Of a stretch of DNA of 64,000 bases, positions 24,891-32,693 are shown piece by piece (positions within the stretch are counted from its first letter, which is position 1; every line of letters starts with the position of its first letter). The notes beneath the pieces are model-generated. The model was not told the DNA's origin. It was given only the letters and a program-made list of their open reading frames with translations, and did not search any database. Source of the stretch: Lentzea fradiae (GTDB taxonomy: Bacteria; Actinomycetota; Actinomycetes; Mycobacteriales; Pseudonocardiaceae); NCBI RefSeq assembly GCF_900100955.1, contig NZ_FNCC01000011.1:1-64000 (forward strand). Reading direction: 5' to 3'. Position numbers and translations under genes: made by a program.

Positions 24891-25217
24891 ATGGACGAGG
24901 AGATCCACGAACGGGTCCGCGACTACATCAAGGCCATCCCCCGCGGCCGAGTCGCCACCTACGGCGACATCGCGGACCTCGCCAAGGCCCCGTCACCACG
25001 CCTGGTGGGCCGCATCCTCAACGAGGACGGCCACGACCTGCCGTGGCAACGGGTCCTGAAAGCCGACGGCACCTGCGCCCCGCACCTGCGCGACATCCAG
25101 CTCCAGCTCCTGCACGAGGAGGGCGTCCCCAACCTGGACGGCAAGGTCAACCTGCGCGACCACCGCTGGGAACAGGCCCGCAAACCGGAACCGGAGGAAC
25201 CTCCCGGCCTCTGGTGA
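24891..25217 (+). CDS. Alkyltransferase-like (ATL) DNA-damage protein
   Basis: The protein has 108 residues, the O6-methylguanine-DNA methyltransferase fold without its N-terminal domain. The active-site PCHRV is replaced by PWQRV (51-55), so Trp52 stands in for the alkyl-acceptor Cys; this is the mark of ATL proteins, which bind O6-alkylguanine and pass it to nucleotide excision repair. The helix-turn-helix with RGRVATYGDIA and the RLVGRIL Arg are present. From memory it matches Rv3204, which lies next to lipV and adnA in M. tuberculosis. Here the duplicated cassette separates it from adnA. Confidence 0.9.
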   Translation: MDEEIHERVRDYIKAIPRGRVATYGDIADLAKAPSPRLVGRILNEDGHDLPWQRVLKADGTCAPHLRDIQLQLLHEEGVPNLDGKVNLRDHRWEQARKPEPEEPPGLW

Positions 25218-25230
25218 CGCGCGCACCGGC

Positions 25231-25884
25231 TCACGACGCGAAGCGAACCGACCCGCCGGTCGCTGCCATCCCCTCGAAATACCGCCGAACCAAGGCATCG
25301 ACAACCAGTGGATGCGCCCCGACAGGCTCAGCGACAACCTCGGCGCCACAACCCACGACAGCGGAGTGGAACACTCCGGGCGCCAGCAACCAGGACGCGA
25401 CAGCCACCCGCCGCCCCCGAATCCCGGCGACCACATCGGCGATCCGAGGATCGGCGGTGGCCACGTACCCGATCCCCACAGCCCCCAGCAACGCCCCGGC
25501 CCGCCGGACATCGGCCAGCGCCCGCTCATCGGAAGACCCGGCTGCGGCAAGCACAACGGCATCCCCTCGACGAAACCCGGCCTCTCGCAACCGATCTCGA
25601 ACCGCGGGAACGGCATCCACCCCGAGTGGCCGGGTCACGACCACCCCGGCACGCCCCCCGATCTGCTCGGGGATGTCAACCCGAACGTGATACCCAGCCG
25701 CCAAGAACACAGGCACCACGACACAAGGCGAGTCGACAACAGCCCCAACAGAAGGCTCGAGAACGTCCGCGTACCCCACCACAACCGGAACGTCCACAGC
25801 GGACCGGACCGCGGCGGCGATCTCCTCACACACAGCAATCCCGCGAGGAGAACGGGTTCCGTGAAACGCCAGAACAAGTTTCAC
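25231..25884 (-). CDS. CbiX-like sirohydrochlorin chelatase
   Basis: The protein has 217 residues and two related alpha/beta halves as in CbiX/SirB chelatases. The first metal-site motif is LVLAFHGTRSPRG; AAGYHVRVDIP supplies the second His, and VLAAAGSSDERAL opens the second half. It should insert iron into sirohydrochlorin to give siroheme, the cofactor of the nitrite reductase encoded upstream. The GTG start overlaps the nnaR stop by four bases (GTGA), so this is the last gene of the nirB-nirD-nnaR unit. A cobalt substrate is possible but less likely in this context. Confidence 0.82.
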   Translation of the reverse strand: MKLVLAFHGTRSPRGIAVCEEIAAAVRSAVDVPVVVGYADVLEPSVGAVVDSPCVVVPVFLAAGYHVRVDIPEQIGGRAGVVVTRPLGVDAVPAVRDRLREAGFRRGDAVVLAAAGSSDERALADVRRAGALLGAVGIGYVATADPRIADVVAGIRGRRVAVASWLLAPGVFHSAVVGCGAEVVAEPVGAHPLVVDALVRRYFEGMAATGGSVRFAS

Positions 25885-26975
25885 GCGGGCTCCATAGCTA
25901 GCCGGTAACCACGCTTGACGACCGTGCACACCATCTGCGGCGACCCCAGAGCGGTCCGCAACCGCCCGATGGCGGTCTCCACAGCGTGCTCCTCACCCCC
26001 GGAAGGCAAGGCAGCCAACAACTCCTGCCGGGACACCACCCGCCCCCGAGCAGCGACCAGCGTCCGCAGCACAGCCATCGGAGCCGGAGCGACAGGCCGC
26101 AGCTCACCGTCGATCACGACAGCGGACGCCCGCATCTCCATCTCCCGCGAGGCGATCCGCAACCGGGTGGCCCGAGCTGGAAGCTCGACCGCCAGCTCCC
26201 GCACCATCGACCCGATCCGGGACCGGACGGGCTGCACGACGGGAATCCCGGCGGCGACCAGCGGCCCGGCCGTGATCGCACCGACGCCGACGACGAGGAC
26301 GTTCCGCCGCAACGCTTCGACCAGCGCGCCGTACCGGTCCCCGGCGGTCCGCAGCACCGAGGCCGCTGCGGGAGCACTGGTGAACGTCAGGGCGTCCACC
26401 TGTCCGCCCAGCACGGCGTCGATCAGCGACTCCAGCGGCCGGATGTCGGCCGGGGGTTCCCAGCGGTAGACGGGGATCTCGACGACGTCGGCACCGGCGG
26501 CGGCGAGGGTGTTCACGAAGTCCGGCAACGGTTCGCCGTGCAGCTGCACGGCCACCCGCTTGCCTGCCACGCCCATCCGCAGCAGGTACTGCAGCAGCTC
26601 GGCGTTCGACTCCGACTCGGGTGACCACGTCTCCACGAGACCGGCCGCCCGGACGGCACCCTTGGCCTTGGGGCCGCGCGGCAGCACGACGGCGGAGGAC
26701 AAGGCCCGGTGCAGCCTGCCGGCCAGGCCCCACCCCTCCGCCGCCTCGAACCAGCCGCGGAACCCGATCGCGGTGGTCGCCACGACGACGTCCACGGGTG
26801 CCGCGACCAGCGCCGACGTGGCCTGGTGCAGGGTGGCGTCGTCGGGCAGCGGCAGGATCCGGATGGCCGGGCCGTGCAGGACCGAGGCGCCCTTGCGTTC
26901 CAGCAGGGCGATGAGCTCGTCGGCGCGGCGGGCCGCGGTGACGCCGATGGTGAAGCCCGCCAGCGGTCCCGTCAC
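25881..26975 (-). CDS. nnaR: NnaR-type regulator: HemD domain fused to a winged helix
   Basis: The protein has 364 residues. Residues 1-250 form a uroporphyrinogen-III synthase (HemD) fold (FTIGVTAARRADEL, VDALTFTSAPAA, VVGVGAITAGPL). Residues 270-364 form an OmpR-type winged helix (PMAVLRTLVAARGRVVSRQE, VETAIGRLRTALG, VVKRGYRLA). This fusion is known from Streptomyces NnaR and M. tuberculosis Rv0260c, a coactivator of nitrate/nitrite assimilation acting with GlnR. The start is GTG, overlapping the nirD stop by four bases; longer starts would run into nirD. The HemD half may sense a tetrapyrrole or just be structural. Confidence 0.88.
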   Translation of the reverse strand: MTGPLAGFTIGVTAARRADELIALLERKGASVLHGPAIRILPLPDDATLHQATSALVAAPVDVVVATTAIGFRGWFEAAEGWGLAGRLHRALSSAVVLPRGPKAKGAVRAAGLVETWSPESESNAELLQYLLRMGVAGKRVAVQLHGEPLPDFVNTLAAAGADVVEIPVYRWEPPADIRPLESLIDAVLGGQVDALTFTSAPAAASVLRTAGDRYGALVEALRRNVLVVGVGAITAGPLVAAGIPVVQPVRSRIGSMVRELAVELPARATRLRIASREMEMRASAVVIDGELRPVAPAPMAVLRTLVAARGRVVSRQELLAALPSGGEEHAVETAIGRLRTALGSPQMVCTVVKRGYRLAMEPA

Positions 26976-27283
26976 GTCAGCTCCACGACGCCGTCGCGCA
27001 CGCGCACCGAGTGCACCGCGACGGACACCGACGGCTCGTCCAGACACTTGCCGGTCGCGAGCTCGAAAGCCTGCTTGTAGACCGGGGACACCACGACGGG
27101 CACGCCGCCGCGGTCGCCCACGATGCCGCGCGACAGCACCGCGGCGCCGCTGAACGGGTCGATGTTGTCGAGTGCGTGCACGGCTCCGTCGGCGGTCAGG
27201 AACACCGCCACCTGCGAGCCGTCCGGCAGCAGAGCGGCGACGCCCTGCTCGGGACGCAGCACGGCAAAGTCACAGACGATCAT
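26972..27283 (-). CDS. nirD: Nitrite reductase small subunit NirD
   Basis: The protein has 103 residues with a Rieske-like beta fold but without the Cys-His iron-sulphur ligands (DNIDPFSGA and SPVYKQAFEL stand where CxH and CPxH would be), as is normal for NirD. It is the small subunit of the NADH-dependent assimilatory nitrite reductase. Its ATG overlaps the nirB stop by four bases and its own stop overlaps the nnaR start, so nirB, nirD, nnaR and the chelatase gene are translationally chained. Confidence 0.92.
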   Translation of the reverse strand: MIVCDFAVLRPEQGVAALLPDGSQVAVFLTADGAVHALDNIDPFSGAAVLSRGIVGDRGGVPVVVSPVYKQAFELATGKCLDEPSVSVAVHSVRVRDGVVELT

Positions 27284-29748
27284 CTGACGACCTCCGGTAT
27301 GCCCAGGGAGACGGGGACGCGCTGACCACGTTCAGCGCGGAACTCGATCGTGGGGTCGGGCGTGCCGGGCGCGTTGACGAACGACGTGAAGCGCGCCAGC
27401 TTCTCCGGGTCCTCCAGGACGCCGCGCCACTCGTCGGCGTAGTCCGTGACGTGCGAGGCCATCGCGGCCTCCAGCTCGTCGCAGATGCCGAGCTTGTCGT
27501 CGACGACGACCTCGCGCAGGTGGTCGAGTCCGCCGTCGAGCCCTTCCAGCCACGCCGACGTGCGCTGCAACCGGTCGGCGGTGCGGATGTAGAACATCAG
27601 GAACCGGTCGATCACGCGGACCAGCGTCTCGGTGTCCACATCGGACACGAGCAGGTCGGCGTGGCGGGGCGTGAAGCCGCCGTTGCCGCCCACGTACAGG
27701 TTCCAGCCGTTCTCGGTGGCGATGATGCCGAAGTCCTTGCTCCGCGCCTCCGCGCACTCCCTGGCGCACCCGGAGACGGCCGACTTGAGCTTGTGCGGCG
27801 ACCGCAGGCCCCGGTAGCGCAGCTCCAGCTCGATGGCGAGGCCGACGGAGTCCTGGACGCCGTAGCGGCACCAGGTGGTGCCGACGCAGGACTTCACCGT
27901 GCGCAGCGCCTTTCCGTAGGCGTGCCCGGACTCGAAGCCCGCGTCGACGAGCCTGCGCCAGATCTGGGGCAGCTGGTCGACCGTCGCGCCGAACAGGTCG
28001 ATGCGCTGGCCGCCGGTGATCTTGGTGTAGAGGCCGAAGTCGCGGGCGACCTCGCCGATCACGATCAGCTTCTCCGGCGTGATCTCGCCGCCGGGGATGC
28101 GCGGCACGACCGAGTAGGTGCCGTTGCGCTGGAGGTTCGCCAGGAACCTGTCGTTGGTGTCCTGCAACGGCGCCTGCGACTCGCCGAGGATGTGGCCGTT
28201 CCCGAGCGACGCGAGGATCGACGCCACCGCGGGCTTGCAGATGTCGCAGCCGCGGCCGGTGCCGTGCTTCTCGATCAACGCGCTGAACGTCGTGATCCGG
28301 GTCGCACGGACGATCTCGAACAGCTCGGCCCGCGAGTGCGTGAAGTGCTCGCACAACGCCTTGGACTGCTCGACACCGCACTCCGTCAGCAGCTTCTTCA
28401 GCATCGGCACGCACGAACCACAGCCCGTGCCGGCCTTGGTGCACGCCTTCAGCTCGGCCACGTCACACGCGACGCCGGACTGGATCGCGTCGGTGATGGT
28501 CTGCTTGGTGACCGCGTGGCACGAGCAGACCTGGGCGTCCGCGGGCATTTCCACGTCCACGGCACCGCCCGGTTGCAGCAGCGCCGCCGGAACTTCCTTG
28601 CCCACCAACGGTCGCAGCGACGGGTAGGCGGAGGCGTCACCGACGAGCACACCGCCGAGCAACGTGCGGGCGTCGTCCGACACGACGAGCTTGCTGTAGG
28701 TGCCGGCGACGGCGTTGTTCACCACGACTTCCAGCGCGCCCTCGGTGACGGCGTGCGCGTCGCCGAACGACGCCACGTCCACCCCGAGCAGCTTCAGCTT
28801 CGTGGACACGTCGGCACCGGGGAACACCCGCGTGCCACCGGAGATCTGGTCCGCGACCACCTCCGCCATCGCGTAACCGGGCGCGACCAGCCCGTACGCC
28901 ACGCCTTCGACGGCGGCGCACTCTCCGATCGCGAACACGCGCGGGTCGGAGGTCCGGCACGCGGCGTCGACCAGGTAGCCGCCGCGCGGCCCCAGCTCCA
29001 GGCCCAGGTCCAGGTCGGTGCGCGGCCGGATGCCCGCGCTGAACACGACGACGTCGAGGTCCAGTTCGAGCCCGCTGGCCAGCTTGGCGATCAGCCGCTC
29101 GCCGTCGCGTTCGATGGAGGAGGCGGACGTACCGGTGTGCACGGTCAGGTCGAGCTTCTCGACCAGCCGCTTCAGCAGCCCGGCACCGCCCTCGTCGACC
29201 TGGATCGGCATCAGCCGCGGCGCCAGCTCGACGACGTGCGGCGAGACGCCCATGCCGCGCAGCGCGTTGGCGGCTTCCAGGCCGAGCAGGCCGCCGCCGA
29301 GCACCATGCCGGACTTCCGGCCGGGGCGCGTGGCGGCCTCGACGGTCGCACGGATGTCGTCCAGGTCGTCGATCGTCCGGTAGACGTGGCAACCGGGCAG
29401 GTCGCGGCCGGGCACCGGCGGCACGAACGGCACCGATCCGGTCGCCAGGACCAGCACGTCGTAGGAGACCTCGACGCCGGACGCGCCGACGACGACACGT
29501 CGTTCCCTGTCGACCGAGACCGCCTTCTCGCCGAGACGCAGCTCACATCCGCTGAGCGCGGGCAGCTCCAGGTCGGCGGAGTCCCAGCTGTCCACGTAGG
29601 ACGACAACGCGACCCGGTCGTAGGCGGGGCGGTTCTCCTCACCGAAGACCACGATCCGCCAGGACGAGTCGCGGAGGACCTCGACGAGCCGGTGGCCGAC
29701 CATGCCGTTCCCGATCACGACCAACGTTCCGGGAGTCGTTCCAGCCAT
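27280..29748 (-). CDS. nirB: NADH-dependent nitrite reductase large subunit NirB
   Basis: The protein has 822 residues. It contains an FAD/NAD(P)-binding oxidoreductase (VVIGNGMVGHRLVE at the N-terminus; VLGGGLLGLEAANAL for NAD), a BFD-like 2Fe-2S domain (CSCH near 409 and GCGSC near 445) and a sulphite/nitrite-reductase haemoprotein domain. The siroheme/4Fe-4S ligands are CVGTTWC (about 619) and CARECAE (about 657). It reduces nitrite to ammonium in the cytoplasm. AAGGAGG lies eight bases before the ATG, directly abutted by a strong hairpin, and a GlnR-like half-site lies further upstream. The leader is described separately. Confidence 0.95.
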   Translation of the reverse strand: MAGTTPGTLVVIGNGMVGHRLVEVLRDSSWRIVVFGEENRPAYDRVALSSYVDSWDSADLELPALSGCELRLGEKAVSVDRERRVVVGASGVEVSYDVLVLATGSVPFVPPVPGRDLPGCHVYRTIDDLDDIRATVEAATRPGRKSGMVLGGGLLGLEAANALRGMGVSPHVVELAPRLMPIQVDEGGAGLLKRLVEKLDLTVHTGTSASSIERDGERLIAKLASGLELDLDVVVFSAGIRPRTDLDLGLELGPRGGYLVDAACRTSDPRVFAIGECAAVEGVAYGLVAPGYAMAEVVADQISGGTRVFPGADVSTKLKLLGVDVASFGDAHAVTEGALEVVVNNAVAGTYSKLVVSDDARTLLGGVLVGDASAYPSLRPLVGKEVPAALLQPGGAVDVEMPADAQVCSCHAVTKQTITDAIQSGVACDVAELKACTKAGTGCGSCVPMLKKLLTECGVEQSKALCEHFTHSRAELFEIVRATRITTFSALIEKHGTGRGCDICKPAVASILASLGNGHILGESQAPLQDTNDRFLANLQRNGTYSVVPRIPGGEITPEKLIVIGEVARDFGLYTKITGGQRIDLFGATVDQLPQIWRRLVDAGFESGHAYGKALRTVKSCVGTTWCRYGVQDSVGLAIELELRYRGLRSPHKLKSAVSGCARECAEARSKDFGIIATENGWNLYVGGNGGFTPRHADLLVSDVDTETLVRVIDRFLMFYIRTADRLQRTSAWLEGLDGGLDHLREVVVDDKLGICDELEAAMASHVTDYADEWRGVLEDPEKLARFTSFVNAPGTPDPTIEFRAERGQRVPVSLGIPEVVR

Positions 29749-29763
29749 CGGGCATCCCTCCTT

Positions 29764-29787
29764 CCGCCCGGTATGCTCACCGGGCGG
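29764..29787 (-). promoter_or_regulatory. nirB leader hairpin abutting the ribosome-binding site
   Basis: This is a perfect 9-base-pair stem with a 6-base loop (CCGCCCGGT / ACCGGGCGG). Its base directly touches the AAGGAGG Shine-Dalgarno sequence at 29757-29763. A smaller 5-bp hairpin with a 6-base loop lies 16 bases upstream (29804-29819). The location suggests control of nirB translation or mRNA stability. The loops (GAGCAT and AAATAG) do not fit the A1/G4 rule of ANTAR target hairpins. Confidence 0.5.
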
Positions 29788-29810
29788 CGTGTCATCCCAA
29801 GGTCCGCGCT

Positions 29811-29826
29811 ATTTCGCGGGTGTTAA
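29811..29826 (-). promoter_or_regulatory. GlnR-like half-site upstream of nirB
   Basis: The coding strand reads TTAAC-6 bases-GAAAT, close to the actinobacterial GlnR consensus gTnAc-n6-GaAAc. It lies about 65 bases before nirB in an AT-richer patch. Only one a-b pair is evident. It overlaps the minor leader hairpin, so if the site is used the transcript may start below it. Confidence 0.4.
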
Positions 29827-29860
29827 AGGAAACTCTCTTCGCAGCTCAGAGCGGTGTGCG

Positions 29861-31162
29861 TCACACGCCCGCGTAGGCCAGCGACGGCCGTGCCGCGAAC
29901 ACGTTGCGCCGCAGGTAGAACCACCACGTGGTGCCCAGGCAGAGCGCGTAGAAGACGAGGATCGCGGTCAGGGCGGGCGTCAGCGTCTTCGAGCCCTCCA
30001 GCGAGAACTTGAAGACGAGGTTCACCAGCACGCCACCGGCCGCGCCGACCGCACCCGCGATGCCGACCACGGCGGCGGCTTGGCGCTTCGCGGACTTGTC
30101 GTCGTCGGACTGGGTGCGGAAGATCGCCGGGATCATCCGGTAGGTGGAGCCGTTGCCGACGCCCGCCAGCACGAACAGCAGGATGAACGAGCTGAAGAAC
30201 AGCGCGAAGTTCTGCAGGTCGACGCTCACCAGCACGCCGATCGTGCCGATGGCGAGCCCGACGAACGTCCAGAGCGTCACCTTCGCGCCACCGATCCGGT
30301 CGGCGAGCCAGCCGCCGAGCGGACGGGCGACCGAGCCGATCAGCGCGCCGAGGAACGCGAGCCCCACCCAGCCCTTGTAGTCGACGAAGCTCAGCTTGAT
30401 CAGCGACGGGAACGCGAACGAGTAGCCGATGAACGAGCCGAACGTGCCGATGTACAGGAACGACATCACCCACGTGTGCATGTTGGACAGTGCGAGCTTG
30501 TACGACTGCCCGTCCGGCTTGGCCTGCGTGAGGCTGTCCATGAAGAACCACGCGAGCACGGTGGCGAGCACGATGAACGGCATCCAGATCAGTGCCGCGT
30601 AGGCGAGGTTGATGCCGGCGCCGATGGTGATGACGAACGGCACGATGAGCTGCGTGACCGCGACGCCGAGGTTGCCGCCGGCGGCGTTCATGCCGAGCGC
30701 CAGACCCTTCTTGCCCTCCGGGTAGAAGAACGAGATGTTCGCCATCGACGACGAGAAGTTGCCGCCGCCCAGGCCCATCGCGGCCGAGGTGAGCAGGAAG
30801 AACCAGTACGGCGTGCCCGGCGTCGTCACCGCGTGGGCGAGCATCGCGCACGGGATCAGCAGCATGCCCGCGCTGATGGTGGTCCACAGCCTGCCGCCGA
30901 ACCTCGGCACCGCGAACGTGTAGGGCACCCGCAGCACGGAACCGACCAGGTTCGGCACGATCAGCAGCCAGAACTGCTGGCCGACGCTGAAGTCGAAGCC
31001 GACGGAGCCGAGGCTCACCACCACGATGCTCATCAGCACCCAGACGCTGAAGCCGAGGTTCTCGGCGAAGATGCTCAGCGCCAGGTTCTTGCGGGCGATC
31101 CGCTTGCCGGTGGACTCCCAGAACTCGGGCTTCTCCGGCTCCCAGTGGTCGATCCAGCTCAT
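29861..31162 (-). CDS. narK: Nitrate/nitrite transporter NarK (MFS)
   Basis: This is a 433-residue major-facilitator protein with about twelve transmembrane helices. NarK signatures are present: GxGGGNFSSSMANISFF (nitrate signature in the fifth helix) and AAGGNLGVAVTQL. Arg residues lie in the helices as expected for the anion site. It imports nitrate and/or exchanges nitrite for the enzymes encoded around it. The ATG is preceded by GGAGGAAG at good distance and opens MSWIDHW, which fits NarK3-like proteins of actinobacteria. A GlnR-like half-site lies 62-77 bases upstream. Confidence 0.93.
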   Translation of the reverse strand: MSWIDHWEPEKPEFWESTGKRIARKNLALSIFAENLGFSVWVLMSIVVVSLGSVGFDFSVGQQFWLLIVPNLVGSVLRVPYTFAVPRFGGRLWTTISAGMLLIPCAMLAHAVTTPGTPYWFFLLTSAAMGLGGGNFSSSMANISFFYPEGKKGLALGMNAAGGNLGVAVTQLIVPFVITIGAGINLAYAALIWMPFIVLATVLAWFFMDSLTQAKPDGQSYKLALSNMHTWVMSFLYIGTFGSFIGYSFAFPSLIKLSFVDYKGWVGLAFLGALIGSVARPLGGWLADRIGGAKVTLWTFVGLAIGTIGVLVSVDLQNFALFFSSFILLFVLAGVGNGSTYRMIPAIFRTQSDDDKSAKRQAAAVVGIAGAVGAAGGVLVNLVFKFSLEGSKTLTPALTAILVFYALCLGTTWWFYLRRNVFAARPSLAYAGV

Positions 31163-31223
31163 GTGAACTTCCTCCGCGGGGTCGGCGACTGCCCAACAAC
31201 CTAGGAACCGGGCATTACCGAGG

Positions 31224-31239
31224 GGTTCGCCGCTGTGAC
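31224..31239 (-). promoter_or_regulatory. GlnR-like half-site upstream of narK
   Basis: The coding strand reads GTCAC-AGCGGC-GAACC, matching gTnAc-n6-GaAAc at eight of nine defined positions. It is in the 100-base gap before narK, the expected place for nitrogen control. A further n6-spaced TAATG follows weakly. Confidence 0.45.
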
Positions 31240-31262
31240 GCGGGCGGCAACTCCGCCGCACA

Positions 31263-32693
31263 TCACGCGGGCTGCGGTTGTGAGGCTCCGAGCCAGTCGA
31301 GCAGGCCGCAGACCGCGTCCTTGCAGCCACCGCAGCCGGTGGTCGCGCGGGTGGCCTCGGCGAGCTGTGGCAACGACTCCGCGCCCGCCCGCCAGGCCGA
31401 CACGATCTGTCCCTTCGAGACGGTGTTGCAGCGGCAGATCACCGCGCTGGACGGCAGGTCCGCCGGTGACGCGGCCTCCGCGGGCAGGGCGCGGCCGAGC
31501 AGCAGCGCGAGCCGGTCGGTGGGCGCGGGGATGCCGCGGTCGTAGAGCTGGGTGATGGTGGCCGCCGCGTCCGGTGCGCCGAGCACGATCGCGCCCGCCA
31601 CCCGGTCGTCGCGCAGCACGAGCTTCGCGTACCGGCCGCGCGAGGGTTCCTGGAAGCACAGGACCTCCGAGTCGGGGCAGTCGACGTCGGTGTGCACGTC
31701 GCCCAGCGCGGCGAGGTCGACGTCCCGCGCCTTCAGCCTCGTGACGACGGACGTGCCGCGGTAGCGGGCGGCCGGGTCGGCGCCGGTCAGCCGGTCGGCG
31801 AGCACGGCGGCCTGGTCCCAGGCCGGTTGCACGAGGCCGGAGACGGTGCCGGGGTGCTGCGCGCAGTCGCCGATCGCGTGGACGCGCGGGTCGCTGGTGC
31901 GCAGCGCGTCGTCGACGACGATGCCGCGGTCGACGGTCAGCCCGGCCGCGACGGCCAGCGACGTCTCGGCGCGCACGCCCGCGGAGACCACGACGAGCTC
32001 GGCCGGGACGTGGCTGCCGTCGTCGAGGACCAGGCCGTCGCCGGGGAGGTACTTGGCGGCCAGCGAGTTCAGCCGGAACTCGATGCCGAGCCTGCCGAGC
32101 GTGCGGGCGAGGACGGTGCCGGCGCCGGGGTCGAGCTGGCGTTCCATCAGGTGGCCGACCGGGTGGACGACCGTGACCAGGCAGCCGCGTCCGGCGAGCC
32201 CCCTGGCGGCCTCGATGCCGAGCAGGCCGCCGCCGAGCACGGCGACGGGCATGCCCTTGGCGGCCTTGGCCTCGATCTGTGCGCAGTCGTCGAGGGTGCG
32301 GAAGGCGACGACGCCGGGGGCCAGCGCGCCGTCCTCCAGCAGGCCCTCGGCGGGCGGCACCCACGGCGTGCTGCCGGTGGCGAGCACCAGCGCGTCGTAC
32401 CCGACCTCCTCACCGCTGGTGAGCCGGACGGTGCGGGCCGCGCGGTCGATCTCCTCGACGCCGCAGCCCAGCCGCAGGTCGATGTCGTGGCGCTCCGCCC
32501 AGTCGTCGTCGTGCAGCCGCGTCGACTCCGGCGTCATCGAACCCGCCACCACCGTCGACAGCAGCACCCGGTTGTAGGCGGCGTGCGGTTCCGCGCCCAC
32601 CACCGTGAGGTGCACCCCGGGGTCGCGGCGGCGCACCTCGTCCGCCAGCCGCGCACCCGCCATGCCGTAACCGACGATCACGATCCGCCTCAT
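31263..32693 (-). CDS. FAD/NAD(P)H electron-transfer subunit of assimilatory nitrate reductase
   Basis: The protein has 476 residues. It is related to the N-terminal half of NirB: an FAD fold (IVIVGYGMAGARLADE), an NAD fold (AVLGGGLLGIEAARGLAG) and a C-terminal BFD-like 2Fe-2S domain (CRCNTVSKGQ and GCGGCKDAVC). It lacks the siroheme domain. The start is the ATG whose first bases overlap the nasA stop (ATGA). Directly coupled to nasA, it probably passes NAD(P)H electrons to the molybdenum subunit (NasB/NasC-type role). It lies just upstream of narK. Confidence 0.85.
   Translation of the reverse strand: MRRIVIVGYGMAGARLADEVRRRDPGVHLTVVGAEPHAAYNRVLLSTVVAGSMTPESTRLHDDDWAERHDIDLRLGCGVEEIDRAARTVRLTSGEEVGYDALVLATGSTPWVPPAEGLLEDGALAPGVVAFRTLDDCAQIEAKAAKGMPVAVLGGGLLGIEAARGLAGRGCLVTVVHPVGHLMERQLDPGAGTVLARTLGRLGIEFRLNSLAAKYLPGDGLVLDDGSHVPAELVVVSAGVRAETSLAVAAGLTVDRGIVVDDALRTSDPRVHAIGDCAQHPGTVSGLVQPAWDQAAVLADRLTGADPAARYRGTSVVTRLKARDVDLAALGDVHTDVDCPDSEVLCFQEPSRGRYAKLVLRDDRVAGAIVLGAPDAAATITQLYDRGIPAPTDRLALLLGRALPAEAASPADLPSSAVICRCNTVSKGQIVSAWRAGAESLPQLAEATRATTGCGGCKDAVCGLLDWLGASQPQPA

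Noticed and set aside
29764..29819. nirB leader hairpins as ANTAR target RNA
   Set aside because: ANTAR targets need A at loop position 1 and G at position 4 in both hexaloops. The loops are AAATAG and GAGCAT, and no ANTAR protein gene is in the window.
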